Part shown: one piece after another, positions 25,469-37,998 of the stretch | Layout of the letters: every line of letters starts with the position of its first letter | How positions within the stretch are numbered: position 1 is the first letter of the stretch | NCBI RefSeq assembly: GCF_000312425.1 | Contig: NZ_HE997181.1 | Location: 592,002 to 656,001 of the forward strand | Reading direction: 5' to 3' | Source of the DNA: Reyranella massiliensis 521 | GTDB lineage: Bacteria; Pseudomonadota; Alphaproteobacteria; Reyranellales; Reyranellaceae | DNA: 64,000 nt | Notes under the pieces: model-generated | Told to the model about the DNA's origin: nothing | The model's input: only the letters and a program-made list of their open reading frames with translations | Databases searched by the model: none | Made by a program: the position numbers and the translations under genes

Positions 25469-26500
25469 ATGGAGTGGGCGCGCATCCTGGCTTACGTGAC
25501 GGGGACGGTGGACCAAGAGCTGCTGGTGCGGAACGAATACCTGGCTGCCGAAAACCGCATCCTCAAGGCGCAACTGAAAGGTCGGCTGAAGCTGTCGGAG
25601 GCCGAGCGAGGCGTGCTGGGCGAGATCGGTCATCGCCTGGGTTGCAAGGTGCTGGCCGACGTCGCCACCTTATGCCAGCCTGACACGATCCTGGGCTGGT
25701 ATCGCAAGCTCGTCGCCCGCAAATTCGATGGCTCGGCGCATTGAGGACCGGGCAGACCGCGGATCAAGCGGGAGGTCGACGAGCTGATCATTCGCATGGC
25801 CAGGGAGAACTGGGACTGGGGCTACGACCGGATCTCGGGGGCACTGGCCAATCTGGGGCACGAGATGTCCGATCAAACGGTTGGCAATGTCTTGCGGCGC
25901 CACGGCCCGCCGCCGGCGCCGGAACGCAAGCGTACGACCACGTGGGCTGCCTTCGTTCGAACGCACCTGGCGCTGCTGGCGGGAACCGCTTCACCGCCGA
26001 GGTGCTGACGCTGCGTGGGCTGGGGACCTACTACGTGCTGTTCTTCATCCATCTCAAGAGCCGGCGAGTGGACATTGCCGGGCTGACCGTTCATCCTGAT
26101 GAGGCATGGATGAAGCAAATCGCCCGGAACGCGTCCGCGGACGATTGTGGTCCGCTGCGAGATTGTCGATATCTCCTGCATGATCGCGACACCAAAATTC
26201 ACGCGGTCGTTCCGAGCCATCCTTGTGTCAGGTTGGGTTACGCCGCTCGCGCTGCCGCCACGCAGCCCGAACCTGAATGCCTACGCGGAGTGCTGAGTGA
26301 GGTCGGTCAAGGAAGAGTGCCTGTCCGAGGTGATCCTGCTCGGCGAGCGCTCGTTGCGGCGAGCACTGAGCGAATACGTCGATCATTTCCATGCCGAGCG
26401 GAATCACCAGGGGAAAGGCAACCGCCACCGCAAGGGGCCTGTGCGCTTCCGCGAAAGATTAGGCGGGCTTCTCCGCTACTATCATCATGAGGCCGCGTGA
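25469..26500 (+). pseudogene. broken DDE integrase-core transposase
   Basis: Starting at ATG 25469, MEWARILAYVTGTVDQELLV through YRKLVARKFDGSAH is the N-terminus of an integrase-core transposase. It is interrupted by TGA at 25742. GPGRPRIKREVDELIIRMAR continues in frame to about 25970, then matches shift frame (FTAEVLTLRGLGTYYVLFFI; YLLHDRDTKI), become unrecognisable near 26220, and return to the first frame at about 26290 (VRSVKEECLSEVILLGERSL to RYYHHEAA). At least one nonsense and three frameshifts make it inactive. Confidence 0.85.
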
Positions 26501-26849
26501 TGATGCGTCGGTCGGATCCGTTTTTTTCCATACGGCGTCGTAGGCAGTCATGGCTCCGGCTCCGATGGAAGCCGGATCTCTGGTCGATCAGCTGTAAAAG
26601 TCCGGCCGAGGCCCTTGTCTGGTCGATGCAGTGATCAGGTTATGGAAGGAGTATCGGCTGCGAGCTTGTCACAGAAATTCCAAGGCAGCAGTTCGGCGAC
26701 GCAGTTGATTGGCCGAACGTGCCGGACCACTCGGAAGCTCGCCGACACGTACTCTAGCATCGCCGACGTGTCCTCGCCTGCGCTCTCGTCGCCTTCGCCA
26801 TTTCCGTTCTCCCTGCTGCGATTGAACCACTCAGCAAGGAATGCGGAGG
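26501..26849. other. gene-free stretch between transposase remnant and LacI gene
   Basis: Roughly 350 bases. A plus-strand frame over 26615-26899 looks like an antisense shadow running into the LacI gene and has no ribosome binding site. No terminal inverted repeat of the transposase was identified. Confidence 0.45.
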
Positions 26850-27938
26850 TCAGCGGCAGGCTCTCCCCGAACTCTCCCGCACCACCAGCTCCACCTTGAG
26901 CTCCATGGAACGCGGTTTTTGTCCGCGAAAGCTATCGAGCAGGTTCTGGGCGGTCAGGCGGGCCATCTCGGATCGGGGCGTTCGAATCGTCGTCAACGAC
27001 GGGCTGATGCCTGCCGCGAGGTCGGTGTCGTCAAAGCCGGTGATCGAGACGTCTTCAGGAACGCGTATACCCATCCGGGCCGCCTCGAAAATGGCGCCGC
27101 ACGCGAAGAGATCGGAGCCGCAAATGATTGCCGTGGGTCTTGTCGGCGACGTCATCAACTCGCGAAACGCCGACGCACCTTGAGACAGGCTGAAAGGGCG
27201 TTGTACGACCCAGCTTTCATTCAGCTGGACGCGACGGGCGGACAGTGCTGCGCGAACGCCGGCGATGCGTTCGGTTGCCCGGTCATTGCCGGTAGTGAAG
27301 CCCGAGATCATCGCTATGTCGCGATGCCCCACATCGAGCAGGTAGTTGGCAACCATCGCCGCCGCGCTCCGGTTGCAAAAACCGATCATCGGACGGTCAC
27401 TGTTTTCCTGCCATGTCCACGTCAGTACATACGGGATCTGTTTCTGGTTCAGCAGGTCGTAGCAGGCTTCGCTGTGTTCGGTGCCCACCAGCACGACGCC
27501 ATCGACCCGATTGGCGACGAGATTAAACACCTGACGGTACTCCACCTGCGGGTCGTAGTCGGAGGAAGCTACGACCAGCGTGTAGCCCTGAGCACTCAGC
27601 GCGCGCTGCAGAGGCCCGATGAAGCTGCCGAAAAGGACGCTGTCCAGCGAGGGGAACAGGGCCCCGACGATGCGCGAATGGCGTGAGGCCAGCGCTCGTG
27701 CCGCGCCATGGGGCACGTACCCCAGTTCCTGGATTGCTGCCTCGATGGGCAGACGATGCCTGACGCGAATCGACAAGGGGTTCATCAGGTAGCGCGACAC
27801 GGTGGCGGTAGAGACGCCGACGCGTTGCGCAACATCGGACAGGGTAGGAACCGGCTTGGATGTTGGGCCGCAAGCGCTTTCAGATGGTTGCTTGGGGGTG
27901 CCCCGCTTTGCTGCAGACTTCTTCATCGAACCGATCAT
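26850..27938 (-). CDS. LacI-family transcriptional regulator
   Basis: A repressor of about 362 residues. The N-terminal HTH is TLSDVAQRVGVSTATVSRYL, followed by a hinge helix region (HGAARALASRHS) and a periplasmic-binding-protein-like effector domain (ITGFDDTDLAAGISPSLTTI near the end). A basic, disordered extension precedes the HTH. Several starts are possible (27956 TTG, 27938 ATG, 27926 ATG) and none has a good ribosome binding site; 27938 is a compromise. It is divergent from the peptide-transporter operon, with a LacI-type operator in between, so autoregulation and control of that operon are likely. Confidence 0.9.
   Translation of the reverse strand: MIGSMKKSAAKRGTPKQPSESACGPTSKPVPTLSDVAQRVGVSTATVSRYLMNPLSIRVRHRLPIEAAIQELGYVPHGAARALASRHSRIVGALFPSLDSVLFGSFIGPLQRALSAQGYTLVVASSDYDPQVEYRQVFNLVANRVDGVVLVGTEHSEACYDLLNQKQIPYVLTWTWQENSDRPMIGFCNRSAAAMVANYLLDVGHRDIAMISGFTTGNDRATERIAGVRAALSARRVQLNESWVVQRPFSLSQGASAFRELMTSPTRPTAIICGSDLFACGAIFEAARMGIRVPEDVSITGFDDTDLAAGISPSLTTIRTPRSEMARLTAQNLLDSFRGQKPRSMELKVELVVRESSGRACR
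27871..27880. promoter_or_regulatory. second AAGCGCTT core inside the LacI gene
   Basis: CAAGCGCTTT lies within the first codons of the LacI reading frame, about 120 bases from the main operator. The core is identical but the flanks are poor. It could support looping, as with auxiliary lac operators, or be chance. Confidence 0.25.
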
Positions 27939-27991
27939 CTCATATTTTAGATTCAAGGGTTTTATTAATTCGCATTAAGGAATGACTGTAT

Positions 27992-28005
27992 TGCAAGCGC
28001 TTACA
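27992..28005. promoter_or_regulatory. LacI/GalR-type operator
   Basis: TGCAAGCGCTTACA is a near-perfect 14-bp palindrome with the central CG and AAGCGCTT core typical of LacI-family operators; one outer pair (C/A) mismatches. It lies between the divergent LacI gene and the ABC-transporter operon, about 75 bases before the first permease gene. The assignment to the neighbouring LacI protein is inference but strongly supported by position. Confidence 0.7.
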
Positions 28006-28079
28006 GAATGGGTTAGATTTTTCTGCGCTAGATGAACCTGACGTGATGTGGCCCGGTTGCGGGAGAACTTAAAACTCAT

Positions 28080-29048
28080 ATGCCGAAATATCTGGCCAGA
28101 AGGCTCGTCTACGGCGCCGTGCTCATGCTCTGCGTCATCGTGCTCAACTTCTTCCTCATTCATGCAGCTCCCGGTGATGCGATTGGGGCCCTGGTGGCCG
28201 AGAGCGGCGGCGGGGACCCGGCGGTCGTTGCTCAGATGCGTGCCTCCTACGGCTTGGATCAGCCGCTCTATGTGCAGCTCTACAAGTATCTGGGGAGGGT
28301 GGCCACCGGCGACTTCGGCCGATCGTTCCACTACGACGCGCCGGTGCTGGGCGTCATCATGGAGAGGCTGCCCTCGACATTGCTGCTGACGATTTCCGCC
28401 CTGTTCGTGGCGGTCATCGTAGGCACCGCGCTGGGCGTCATCGCGGCATTGCGGCCCCGGGGATGGCGCAACTACTTCGTCACGCTCATCTCGCTGCTGG
28501 GCTATGCCACGCCGGTATTCTGGCTGGGCATGATCGTGCTGATCGTGTTCGCCGACAAGTTCGGGCTCTTCCCCGCCTACGGACTGACCTCGGTGCCGCC
28601 GCCCGAGACTGCCTGGGCTCTGGCAGTCGACGTGCTTCATCACCTGGCCCTCCCGGTGTTCACGCTGTCGATCCTCTTCCTTGCCTCCTACAGCCGAATC
28701 TCGCGTGCATCGACGCTCGATGTGCTCGGGTCAGATTACATCCGCACCGCGCGAGCCAAAGGGCTGCTCGAATCGGTCGTGGTGCTCAAGCACGCCCTGA
28801 GGAATGCCGCGCTGCCGATCGTTACCCTGGCTGGCCTGCAACTCGGGCACGCGTTCTCCGGCGCCGTGCTCGTTGAAGTCGTGTTCAGCCTGCCTGGTAT
28901 CGGACCGCTGCTCTACGATTCGATCATCCGCCACGACTATCCGGTCATGCTTGGTGTCCTCTTCGGCGCGGCATTCACGGTCGTGATAGCAAACATCATC
29001 ACCGATCTCGTCTACCGGATTCTCGATCCAAGAATCAGGCTGCGCTAA
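28080..29048 (+). CDS. dipeptide/oligopeptide-type ABC permease, DppB-like
   Basis: A 322-residue permease with six spans. The N-terminus MPKYLARRLVYGAVLMLCVI and the loop GSDYIRTARAKGLLESVVVL near residue 220 are typical of DppB/OppB subunits. It is the first gene of a LacI-controlled operon that continues with a second permease, two ATPases and the binding protein. The imported compound is probably a peptide-like or N-acylated amino acid, judged from the downstream enzymes. Confidence 0.93.
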   Translation: MPKYLARRLVYGAVLMLCVIVLNFFLIHAAPGDAIGALVAESGGGDPAVVAQMRASYGLDQPLYVQLYKYLGRVATGDFGRSFHYDAPVLGVIMERLPSTLLLTISALFVAVIVGTALGVIAALRPRGWRNYFVTLISLLGYATPVFWLGMIVLIVFADKFGLFPAYGLTSVPPPETAWALAVDVLHHLALPVFTLSILFLASYSRISRASTLDVLGSDYIRTARAKGLLESVVVLKHALRNAALPIVTLAGLQLGHAFSGAVLVEVVFSLPGIGPLLYDSIIRHDYPVMLGVLFGAAFTVVIANIITDLVYRILDPRIRLR

Positions 29049-29050
29049 CA

Positions 29051-29971
29051 ATGAGCGAGCAACAGACAATGAGCGAACAGCCCGCGATTCGGGCAGGCTT
29101 GCCCTGGGGGCCGGCCGATGACGAGATCCAGCCGGAGATCCGCTGGCGGGTGACATGGCAGATGTTCTGCGCCAACAAGGGCGCGGTCATCGGCCTGGTC
29201 CTTCTCTCGCTCATCATCCTGATGGGCCTGATCGGGCCCATGGTCTATTCCGGCGACCCTTTCGCCATCGTGGCGCAACCCTTCCTGGAACCCGGAGGGG
29301 AGATCCCACTGGGAACCGACTATATCGGCCGGGACATTCTGATCGGCATCGTTTACGGGGCGAAGCCGACCCTGGCCATCGCGTTGTCGGCCACGTTCGT
29401 CACGGCCGTGGTCGGCCTGACGGTCGGGGCGCTGGCGGGCTTCTTCGGCGGCAAGGTGGACGGGTTCCTGATGGGGGTGACGGAATTCTTCCAGGTGCTG
29501 CCCAGCCTGATCTTCGCAATGGTCGTTGTCGCCGTCTTCACGCCCAGCCTGTTGACGGTCGTGGTGGCCATCGGAGTCACCAGTTGGACCAGCATTGCGC
29601 GACTGACCCGCGCCGAATTCCTGAAGTTGCGCGAGCGCGAGTTCGTCATGGGCGCGCGTGCGGTGGGCGCCAGAGACCGCACGATCATCGTCAAGGTGAT
29701 CCTGCCCAACGCCTTGCCCCCGTTGATCATCGCCATAACGCTGCAGATCGGGCTGTGCATCCTGTTTGAAGCTGCACTGAGCTTCCTTGGACTGAGCGAT
29801 CCCGACGTCCTGACCTGGGGAATGATGATCGGGCAATCGCGCGACTTCTTCTTCCAGGCCTGGTGGACAGTGTCCTTTCCGGGGCTGGTGATCCTGCTGA
29901 CGGTGCTGAGCATTGCCTTGATCGGCGATGGCCTGAACGATGCCTACAACCCCAAGCTGCGCGGGCGGTGA
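29051..29971 (+). CDS. dipeptide/oligopeptide-type ABC permease, DppC-like
   Basis: A 306-residue permease with the DppC/OppC hallmarks: GTDYIGRDILIGIVYGAKPT near residue 85 and REFVMGARAVGARDRTIIVK near 200. The long polar N-terminus before the first span is usual for this subunit. It follows the DppB-like gene by two bases and abuts or overlaps the first ATPase gene. Confidence 0.93.
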   Translation: MSEQQTMSEQPAIRAGLPWGPADDEIQPEIRWRVTWQMFCANKGAVIGLVLLSLIILMGLIGPMVYSGDPFAIVAQPFLEPGGEIPLGTDYIGRDILIGIVYGAKPTLAIALSATFVTAVVGLTVGALAGFFGGKVDGFLMGVTEFFQVLPSLIFAMVVVAVFTPSLLTVVVAIGVTSWTSIARLTRAEFLKLREREFVMGARAVGARDRTIIVKVILPNALPPLIIAITLQIGLCILFEAALSFLGLSDPDVLTWGMMIGQSRDFFFQAWWTVSFPGLVILLTVLSIALIGDGLNDAYNPKLRGR

Positions 29972-29976
29972 TCGAC

Positions 29977-31002
29977 ATGACGGCAGATAACACGCCTGCG
30001 TCGAACGAAACGACCGTGCTGGAAGTCGACGGTCTCTGTGTCGAGTTCAGCATGCGCGGCAAGCAGGTCCCGGTGCTGTCTGACGTCAGCTTCAACATCG
30101 ACCATGGGCGTACCGTTGCCATCGTTGGTGAAAGCGGTTGCGGCAAAAGCATGACGGCGCTGGCCGTCATGCGCCTTATTCCTTCGCCTCCGGGGCGCAT
30201 CAGTTCGGGCAAGATCCTGTTCAAGGGAGAAAACTTGATCGAGGTCAGCGAGCGGCGGATCCGCGAGGTGCGGGGCCGCGACATCTCGATGATCTTCCAG
30301 GAACCGATGACGTCGCTCAATCCAGTCTACACGATCGGCGACCAGATCGCCGAGACCATCAAGCGTCACCAGGCCGGCTCGGCCGCGAGTGTCCGCCAGC
30401 AGGTGCTGGACCTGCTTAGGCTGGTCCAGATACCCGCGCCGGAGCGACGCATCTCCGAGTATCCCCATCAACTCTCCGGTGGCATGCGGCAACGGGTCAT
30501 GATCGCGATCGCGCTGGCCTGCGAGCCTGCCTTGCTCATTGCAGATGAACCGACCACGGCGCTCGACGTGACCGTGCAGGCCCAGATTTTCGACCTGCTC
30601 AAGGACATCCAAGCCAAACGGGGAACCAGCTTGATTCTCATCACGCACGACTTCGGTGTTGTGGCCGAATTGGCCGACCGGGTGGTCGTGATGTACGCGG
30701 GCCGCAAAATCGAGGAAGGTACCGTGGAGCAGGTGATCAACGATCCCCGCCATCCGTATACCCGCGGCTTGCTGCGCTGCATGCCGGAGATCAAGCTCGA
30801 CCCGGTTCTCGCAGCCGAGCCGCTTGCTGAAATTCCGGGCACAGTCCCCGATCTCCTGAGGCAATCCAAGGGCTGCTCGTTTGCGCCGCGGTGCCCGTCC
30901 GTCACGGCGAAGTGCATCGAGATGCCACCGATGGTGCAACTCGGCGAGCAGCGTTCGGCCCGGTGCTGGCTGGCTCACGAACCCGCGGCCACCGCAGAAT
31001 AG
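29977..31002 (+). CDS. peptide-type ABC ATPase, DppD-like
   Basis: A 341-residue ATPase with Walker [10 protein letters not shown], signature LSGGMRQR, Walker [13 protein letters not shown] and a C-terminal cysteine region [14 protein letters not shown] that is typical of oligopeptide-type ATPases. ATG 29977 was chosen; a GTG at 29968 overlapping the previous stop (GTGA) would add three residues. It forms a heterodimer with the next protein. Confidence 0.92.
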   Translation: MTADNTPASNETTVLEVDGLCVEFSMRGKQVPVLSDVSFNIDHGRTVAIVGESGCGKSMTALAVMRLIPSPPGRISSGKILFKGENLIEVSERRIREVRGRDISMIFQEPMTSLNPVYTIGDQIAETIKRHQAGSAASVRQQVLDLLRLVQIPAPERRISEYPHQLSGGMRQRVMIAIALACEPALLIADEPTTALDVTVQAQIFDLLKDIQAKRGTSLILITHDFGVVAELADRVVVMYAGRKIEEGTVEQVINDPRHPYTRGLLRCMPEIKLDPVLAAEPLAEIPGTVPDLLRQSKGCSFAPRCPSVTAKCIEMPPMVQLGEQRSARCWLAHEPAATAE

Positions 31003-31003
31003 T

Positions 31004-31999
31004 ATGTCTGACGCAATGCTCAACGTAAGGGACCTGAAGGTCCATTTCCCGGTGGCCAAAGCCGGCTTCTTCGCGCGGCGACAAGTCGTCCACGCCGTCG
31101 ATGGCGCCAGCTTCGAGATCCCTCGCAGCAAGACGCTCGGTCTGGTGGGAGAAAGTGGATCGGGCAAGTCCACCACCGGGCTGGCCATTCTTCGACTGAT
31201 CAAGCCTACGAGCGGAGAGATCACGTTCGATGGCAGAACGCTCGGCGACATGGATTCTGAAACATTCCGCGCGATGCGTCGCCGGATGCAGATCGTCTTT
31301 CAAGATCCGTATTCGTCGCTAGATCCGCGCAGCACCGCCGGCGAGATCGTGCGGTTCCCGCTCGACATCCACGCACTGGGCAGCAACGCCGAGCGCAAGG
31401 AGCGCGTCGCCGAGGTCTTTTCACTCGTCGGGTTGCGACCGCGGCAAATGGATTTGTTCCCGCATCAGTTTTCCGGCGGCCAAAGGCAGCGGATCAGCAT
31501 CGCAAGGGCGCTTGTCCTGCAGCCCGAGTTCATCGTCTGCGACGAGCCGGTGTCGGCCCTGGATGTGGCCATCCAGGCGCAGATCCTGAACCTGCTGAGC
31601 AGGCTGCGCGACGAACTGAACCTCACCTTGCTGTTTATCTCCCATGATCTGGGCGTCATCAGCCACATCTGCGACGAAGTCGCTGTGATGTACCTCGGCA
31701 AGGTTGTCGAGAAAGCGCCGCGGCATGCCTTGTTCAGGCAACCGTTGCATCCCTATACGCAGGCCCTGTTTTCCGCTGTGCCGACACGCAACCCGAAACT
31801 CAAGGGCGCGGTGAAGCGAATCCGCTTGCAAGGGGACATCCCCAGCCCAATCAATCCCCCGAGCGGCTGTCGTTTCCACACACGCTGCCCAATCGCCCAA
31901 GCCCGCTGTCGCAGCGAAGAGCCGCAACTGACCGAGCAAGCCTCCGATCACCTGGTGGCCTGCCACTTCCCCGGCCAAGACATTTCGGTCGCTGGGTAG
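31004..31999 (+). CDS. peptide-type ABC ATPase, DppF-like
   Basis: A 331-residue ATPase partner with Walker [10 protein letters not shown], signature FSGGQRQR, Walker [13 protein letters not shown] and the C-terminal [14 protein letters not shown] region. The ATG at 31004 lies one base after the stop of the DppD-like gene. The upstream extension of the frame is a shadow. The binding-protein gene follows 39 bases later. Confidence 0.92.
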   Translation: MSDAMLNVRDLKVHFPVAKAGFFARRQVVHAVDGASFEIPRSKTLGLVGESGSGKSTTGLAILRLIKPTSGEITFDGRTLGDMDSETFRAMRRRMQIVFQDPYSSLDPRSTAGEIVRFPLDIHALGSNAERKERVAEVFSLVGLRPRQMDLFPHQFSGGQRQRISIARALVLQPEFIVCDEPVSALDVAIQAQILNLLSRLRDELNLTLLFISHDLGVISHICDEVAVMYLGKVVEKAPRHALFRQPLHPYTQALFSAVPTRNPKLKGAVKRIRLQGDIPSPINPPSGCRFHTRCPIAQARCRSEEPQLTEQASDHLVACHFPGQDISVAG

Positions 32000-32038
32000 G
32001 CAGCCCGTTCCCCGACTTCAACCGACAGGAGACTGCCC

Positions 32039-33640
32039 ATGCAGATTCATGCGAGATTCTTCGCGAGGCTGGTCACGGCCGCGTCGCTTGCCATACTGGC
32101 CGCAGCGCCCGCATGGAGTGCGGATCCCCCGCCGCAAAAAGGCGGGAAGATGGTGTACATGTCCGGGAAGATCCCGAGCCTCAATCCGCTGCATGGCGAG
32201 GCGAACACGGGGGTGGTCACGGGCCAGGTTTTCGCATCTCTCACCCGCCTCGACGAAAAACAAAGGGCGATTCCCTATCTTGCCAAGAGCTGGGAAGTCT
32301 CGCCCGACGGGCTGAGCTATACGTTCCGGCTCGAGCCGGAAGCCAAGTTCCATGACGGAAAGCCGATCACGTCCGAAGACGTGGCGTTCTCGGTGGGGAT
32401 CGTCCAGAAGTATCACCGGTTCGGCAAGCAGATGTTCGGTCCGATCACCAGCGTCGAGACGCCCGATGCGCATACGGCGATCTTCAAGCTGTCCCAGCCG
32501 CACGCTCCCACGTTGCTCTCGACAACGATGTCCCGCTTCCTGCCGATTATGCCGAAACATGTGTACGGGACGCAGGAGGACTTCAACGCACACCCTGCAC
32601 ACGCCCGGCCGATTGGATCAGGGCCATTCAAGATCACCGACGTCAACATGGAACGCTACGTGATCCTGGACCGTTTCCCTGACTACTTCATCAAGGGGCG
32701 CCCTTACCTGGATCGCGCGGTCCTGCAGATTGTCTCTGACCCCACCGCCGTTCGCGTCGGCCTGCAGCGGCAGGAGTTCGACCTCGCCCCAGGGTCGGCG
32801 ATGCGGTATCGGGAAATCAAGAGCCTGAAGTCTCCCCAGTTGCAGATCGGTCGGTTGTTGGACGCCGCCGGGGCGTTCACGACCATCGAGTTTAACAACC
32901 GGACGGGTCCGCTGAGCAACAAGAAGGTGCGCCAGGCGATCGGCCATGCCATCGACACGGAGTTCATTGCCAATACGCTGCATGACGGATGGACCTTGCC
33001 AGGCAGGGGACCGTTCCCCGTCGGCAATCCGTTCTTCAATGAATCGATGAAGGGCTACGAGTTCAATCTGGCCAAGGCAAATAAGCTACTCGACGAGGCG
33101 GGGTTCCCGGCGAAGGCGGACGGTATTCGGTTCGAGCTGAAGCTGCTGTACGCCTCCAACATGTTCCAAGACCTTTTCGTGACGATTCCCGAATACGTGG
33201 TTCCTAGCTTGAAGAAGGTGGGCATCAAGGTGATCCGGGAACCGGTGCCCGGTGCCGCTGCCTGGTCGGAGCGGATGAAGAACTGGGACTTCGAAATGTC
33301 AATGGCGCTTCCCGGCTCCTGGCTCGATCCCGGTATCGGCATAAGCCGCACTTATGTCTGCGACAACATCCGGCACATCGCCTATTCGAACACCTCGGGG
33401 TTCTGCAACAAGACGGTAGATGAATTGTTCCAGAAGGGGGCGGTCGAACCCGACTTTGGCAAGCGCAAGGCGCTGTATGACCAAGTGCAGAAGCTGCTTT
33501 GGGAAGAGGCACCCATGATGTGGGTCGTCCAGCTCGCCCCGGCGATGATCTACAACGCCAAGCTGATCAATCCGCCGTTAACCGGATGGGGTCAATATGG
33601 TCCTTTCGACAACATCTACTGGAGCGGCGGGGCCAAGTAG
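32039..33640 (+). CDS. extracellular solute-binding protein family 5 (DppA/OppA-like)
   Basis: A 533-residue periplasmic binding protein with a Sec signal peptide (hydrophobic LVTAASLAILAAAPAWS, cleavage near residue 27). The mature part has the family-5 pattern IPSLNPLHGEANTGVVTGQV, VSPDGLSYTFRLEPEAKFHD and LGIG-type loops. It supplies substrate to the upstream permeases and ATPases. An AGGAGA site precedes ATG 32039. A strong hairpin follows the gene. Confidence 0.93.
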   Translation: MQIHARFFARLVTAASLAILAAAPAWSADPPPQKGGKMVYMSGKIPSLNPLHGEANTGVVTGQVFASLTRLDEKQRAIPYLAKSWEVSPDGLSYTFRLEPEAKFHDGKPITSEDVAFSVGIVQKYHRFGKQMFGPITSVETPDAHTAIFKLSQPHAPTLLSTTMSRFLPIMPKHVYGTQEDFNAHPAHARPIGSGPFKITDVNMERYVILDRFPDYFIKGRPYLDRAVLQIVSDPTAVRVGLQRQEFDLAPGSAMRYREIKSLKSPQLQIGRLLDAAGAFTTIEFNNRTGPLSNKKVRQAIGHAIDTEFIANTLHDGWTLPGRGPFPVGNPFFNESMKGYEFNLAKANKLLDEAGFPAKADGIRFELKLLYASNMFQDLFVTIPEYVVPSLKKVGIKVIREPVPGAAAWSERMKNWDFEMSMALPGSWLDPGIGISRTYVCDNIRHIAYSNTSGFCNKTVDELFQKGAVEPDFGKRKALYDQVQKLLWEEAPMMWVVQLAPAMIYNAKLINPPLTGWGQYGPFDNIYWSGGAK

Positions 33641-33661
33641 CCCCGGGTGCGCGATGGCCTG

Positions 33662-33690
33662 CCGGGCGGGAGTAGCCCTTCCCCGCCCGG
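33662..33690 (+). terminator. strong stem-loop after the binding-protein gene
   Basis: CCGGGCGGG and CCCGCCCGG pair perfectly over nine bases around an 11-base loop, 22 bases after the stop codon. It has no T-tract. It probably stabilises the binding-protein mRNA or attenuates transcription into the enzyme genes, a common arrangement. Confidence 0.5.
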
Positions 33691-33763
33691 TGCTACCGGG
33701 TCGACCGAGAGCGCTTCCCTCCCGGCTCCGAGGGGCCGGCCAACGTTAAAGAGAACTCCCACT

Positions 33764-35368
33764 ATGTTTGATTTCCTGATTCTCAATGGCATGGTCTACG
33801 ATGGAAGTGGCTCGCCAGGCCGCAAGACGGACATCGGAATTAAGGATGGCTGCATCGCAGCCATCGGCGATCTGTCCGATGCACTCGCCACGGAACGGAT
33901 CGACGTGGCCGGCTTGGCCGTGGCGCCGGGCTTCATCGACTTGCACACCCACTCGGACTTCACCCTTGTCGTCGACGGGCAGGCACAGAGCCAGGTGCAC
34001 CAGGGCGTGACGACCGAAGTCATTGGCCAATGCGGACACAGCTGCGCACCGATGCGCGACCCGAAACTCCGGTCCCCGATGGGGGCCGGACATGCGCCCG
34101 ATGCCATCGGCGACAAGCGCTGGCAGACCTTTGGCGAGTATCTGGACGTGCTCGAGAGATCTCCACTCGGCGTGAACGTCGCCGCGTTCGTAGGACATGG
34201 CACGGTCCATAGCGCGGTGCTGGGCGATGCGCTCACGGCTGGCGACGACGAGGACATCGCCCGCATGAAAAGGTTGGTCGAGGAATCGCTGGACCAGGGG
34301 GCGGCTGGCTTCTCGACGGGGCTGGAATACTGGCCCGGGATCTTGGCGGCGCCGGAGCATCTGGTGCCGTTGTGCGAGGCTGCCGCGGTGCGCGGCAAGC
34401 TCTACGCAACCCATGTGCGTAATCGCGATCGATTCTACGACCTAGGGTTCACCGAGGCCATCGCGGCATCCCGCGAGTCGGGTGCGCGCCTGCAGATATC
34501 GCATATCCAGACCAAGTTCGGGGCGCCGGACCATGCCATGGAGCACACGCTCGAGATGATCGATGCTGCCCGTCGGCGTGGGCAGGATATTGCGTTCGAC
34601 GTCATCCCGCACGACTGGAACAACACCTCGGTGATGGCGATCCTACCGAAGTGGGCGCGCGAAGGTGGCGTCCAGTCGACGCTCAAGCGAATGAAAGACC
34701 CCGACGTCCGGGAGAAGGTCAAGCGCAATCCGGCACCGATGCTGCTGATCGTGAAGGCGCGGCGATGGGACGACGTGGTCCTGCTCAATGCCGTCACCAA
34801 CAGGCATCTCGTCGGCATGAGTTTTGCCGAGATCGGCAAGATGCGTGGAGTCGATCCCTACGATGCCCTGATGGACATGCTGATAGAGGAGGATGACGCG
34901 GCCGGACGGATGATGTGGGCAACCCGCAGCTTCCGGGACGACGACATCGAGATGGCGATGCGCGATGCTTCCTGCGCCGTGATTTCCGATACCGCGGCGC
35001 TCTCTCCGGAAGGCAGGCTGGGCGAGCAGCTTTTCTCTCTCAGCGGTTATGGATGGGCTCCGCGCTTCTTGCAGTATTACGTGCGCGATCGCAACGTGCT
35101 GGATCTGCCAGAGGCGATCCGGCGTATCACTTCATTGCCGGCGTCGCGAATCGGCATCAAGGACCGGGGCCTCTTGGCGAAAGGCATGCACGCCGATCTC
35201 GTGGTCTTCGATGCGCAGGAGATCGCGAGCAAGGTCACCATCAAGAAGCCGCGACAGCACCCGGTCGGCATCGCGCACGTCATGGTCAACGGTGCGTTCG
35301 CGATGCGCGACGGCCGTCGCACCCCCAGCAATACGGGCAAAGTACTTCGGAACATCGGCACCCGTTGA
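33764..35368 (+). CDS. N-acyl-D-amino-acid deacylase-like amidohydrolase
   Basis: A 534-residue metal-dependent amidohydrolase. The zinc-binding motif FIDLHTHSDFT is at residues about 61-71, GQCGHSCAP near 97 supplies the cysteine metal ligand known in D-aminoacylases, and THVRNR and ISHIQTKFG near 220 and 248 carry further ligands. The family hydrolyses N-acyl-D-amino acids or related amides. It starts at ATG 33764 after a weak site. It is the first enzyme of the LacI-controlled operon, so it probably releases the amino moiety of the imported compound. Confidence 0.85.
   Translation: MFDFLILNGMVYDGSGSPGRKTDIGIKDGCIAAIGDLSDALATERIDVAGLAVAPGFIDLHTHSDFTLVVDGQAQSQVHQGVTTEVIGQCGHSCAPMRDPKLRSPMGAGHAPDAIGDKRWQTFGEYLDVLERSPLGVNVAAFVGHGTVHSAVLGDALTAGDDEDIARMKRLVEESLDQGAAGFSTGLEYWPGILAAPEHLVPLCEAAAVRGKLYATHVRNRDRFYDLGFTEAIAASRESGARLQISHIQTKFGAPDHAMEHTLEMIDAARRRGQDIAFDVIPHDWNNTSVMAILPKWAREGGVQSTLKRMKDPDVREKVKRNPAPMLLIVKARRWDDVVLLNAVTNRHLVGMSFAEIGKMRGVDPYDALMDMLIEEDDAAGRMMWATRSFRDDDIEMAMRDASCAVISDTAALSPEGRLGEQLFSLSGYGWAPRFLQYYVRDRNVLDLPEAIRRITSLPASRIGIKDRGLLAKGMHADLVVFDAQEIASKVTIKKPRQHPVGIAHVMVNGAFAMRDGRRTPSNTGKVLRNIGTR

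Positions 35369-37994
<2,626 letters not shown>

Positions 37995-37998
<4 letters not shown>

Noticed and set aside
29944..31251. Minus-strand frame of 435 codons opposite the DppD/DppF-like genes
   Set aside because: Shadow of two unmistakable ABC ATPases on the plus strand.
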